A stretch of 64,000 nt of DNA from Flammeovirgaceae bacterium UBA6059 (GTDB lineage Bacteria > Bacteroidota > Bacteroidia > Cytophagales > Cyclobacteriaceae): contig DIYH01000040.1 in assembly GCA_002435755.1 (NCBI GenBank), positions 277,408 to 341,407 of the forward strand, given 5' to 3'. Positions 63,979 to 64,000 of this stretch are shown one piece after another. How positions within the stretch are numbered: position 1 is the stretch's first letter; every line of letters starts with the position of its first letter. The position numbers and the translations under genes are program-made. The notes beneath the pieces were generated by a model. The model had not been told where the DNA came from, did no database searches, and saw nothing but the letters and a program-made list of their open reading frames with translations.

Positions 63979-64000
63979 GTAGTGTTACATAAACTGTGTC

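Overview
The window reads as chromosomal DNA of a marine-type member of the Bacteroidota, most likely order Cytophagales. The evidence is the gene families: an IPExxxVDY-family gene beside pyk, PadR regulators overlapping large FtsX/MacB-type permeases, Rhs proteins with the DYYPFGG signature, and a promoter that fits the Bacteroidota consensus (TTTG ... TAnnTTTG). This placement is inference. No rRNA, tRNA or CRISPR array was recognised.

Bases 1-9654 are an accessory region. It starts inside the C-terminal end of a probable Rhs-type polymorphic toxin, followed by a MORN-repeat lipoprotein (candidate immunity protein). Next come a scar of an RHS core, an orphan RHS core with a second toxin-like tip, and a small membrane protein (second candidate immunity protein). 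A compact putative mobile element follows: an XRE repressor with palindromic operator candidates, a frameshifted P-loop ATPase, two tandem tyrosine recombinases (the second lacking catalytic residues), a ParE/RelE-type toxin-antitoxin pair, and a GC-rich non-coding block with nested inverted repeats. The region closes with a dead RHS remnant. The two RHS core copies form a roughly 129-bp direct repeat about 7.1 kb apart that brackets the element.

Bases 9655-18075 hold an orphan TPR sensor kinase, two thioredoxin-fold proteins, and a tandemly duplicated two-gene module. Each module copy is a divergent DAACS-type symporter overlapping by ATGA with an ATP-grasp-like protein of unknown function. 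This module is the best candidate for an undescribed system.

Bases 18365-38338 are dominated by four large FtsX/MacB-like permeases without an ATPase gene nearby. Two are overlapped by PadR regulators and two sit in tandem. Between them lie a LytS/LytTR two-component pair, a four-domain fasciclin lipoprotein, and a set of one AraC regulator, a periplasmic DJ-1/PfpI protein fused to a metal-binding-like domain, a BNR-repeat protein and a PD40-repeat protein.

Bases 38757-57239 are mostly housekeeping: a Ca2+-type P-ATPase, nadE, rnc, fabF, acpP, an IPExxxVDY protein, pyk, an RqcH/NFACT protein, an MBL hydrolase, a response regulator, a giant PAS hybrid kinase with Hpt domain, miaA and pfkA. 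Bases 56193-63879 are a surface-glycan region: DegT aminotransferase, YfhO-like membrane protein, two glycosyltransferases, a polysaccharide pyruvyl transferase and a methyltransferase-like protein.
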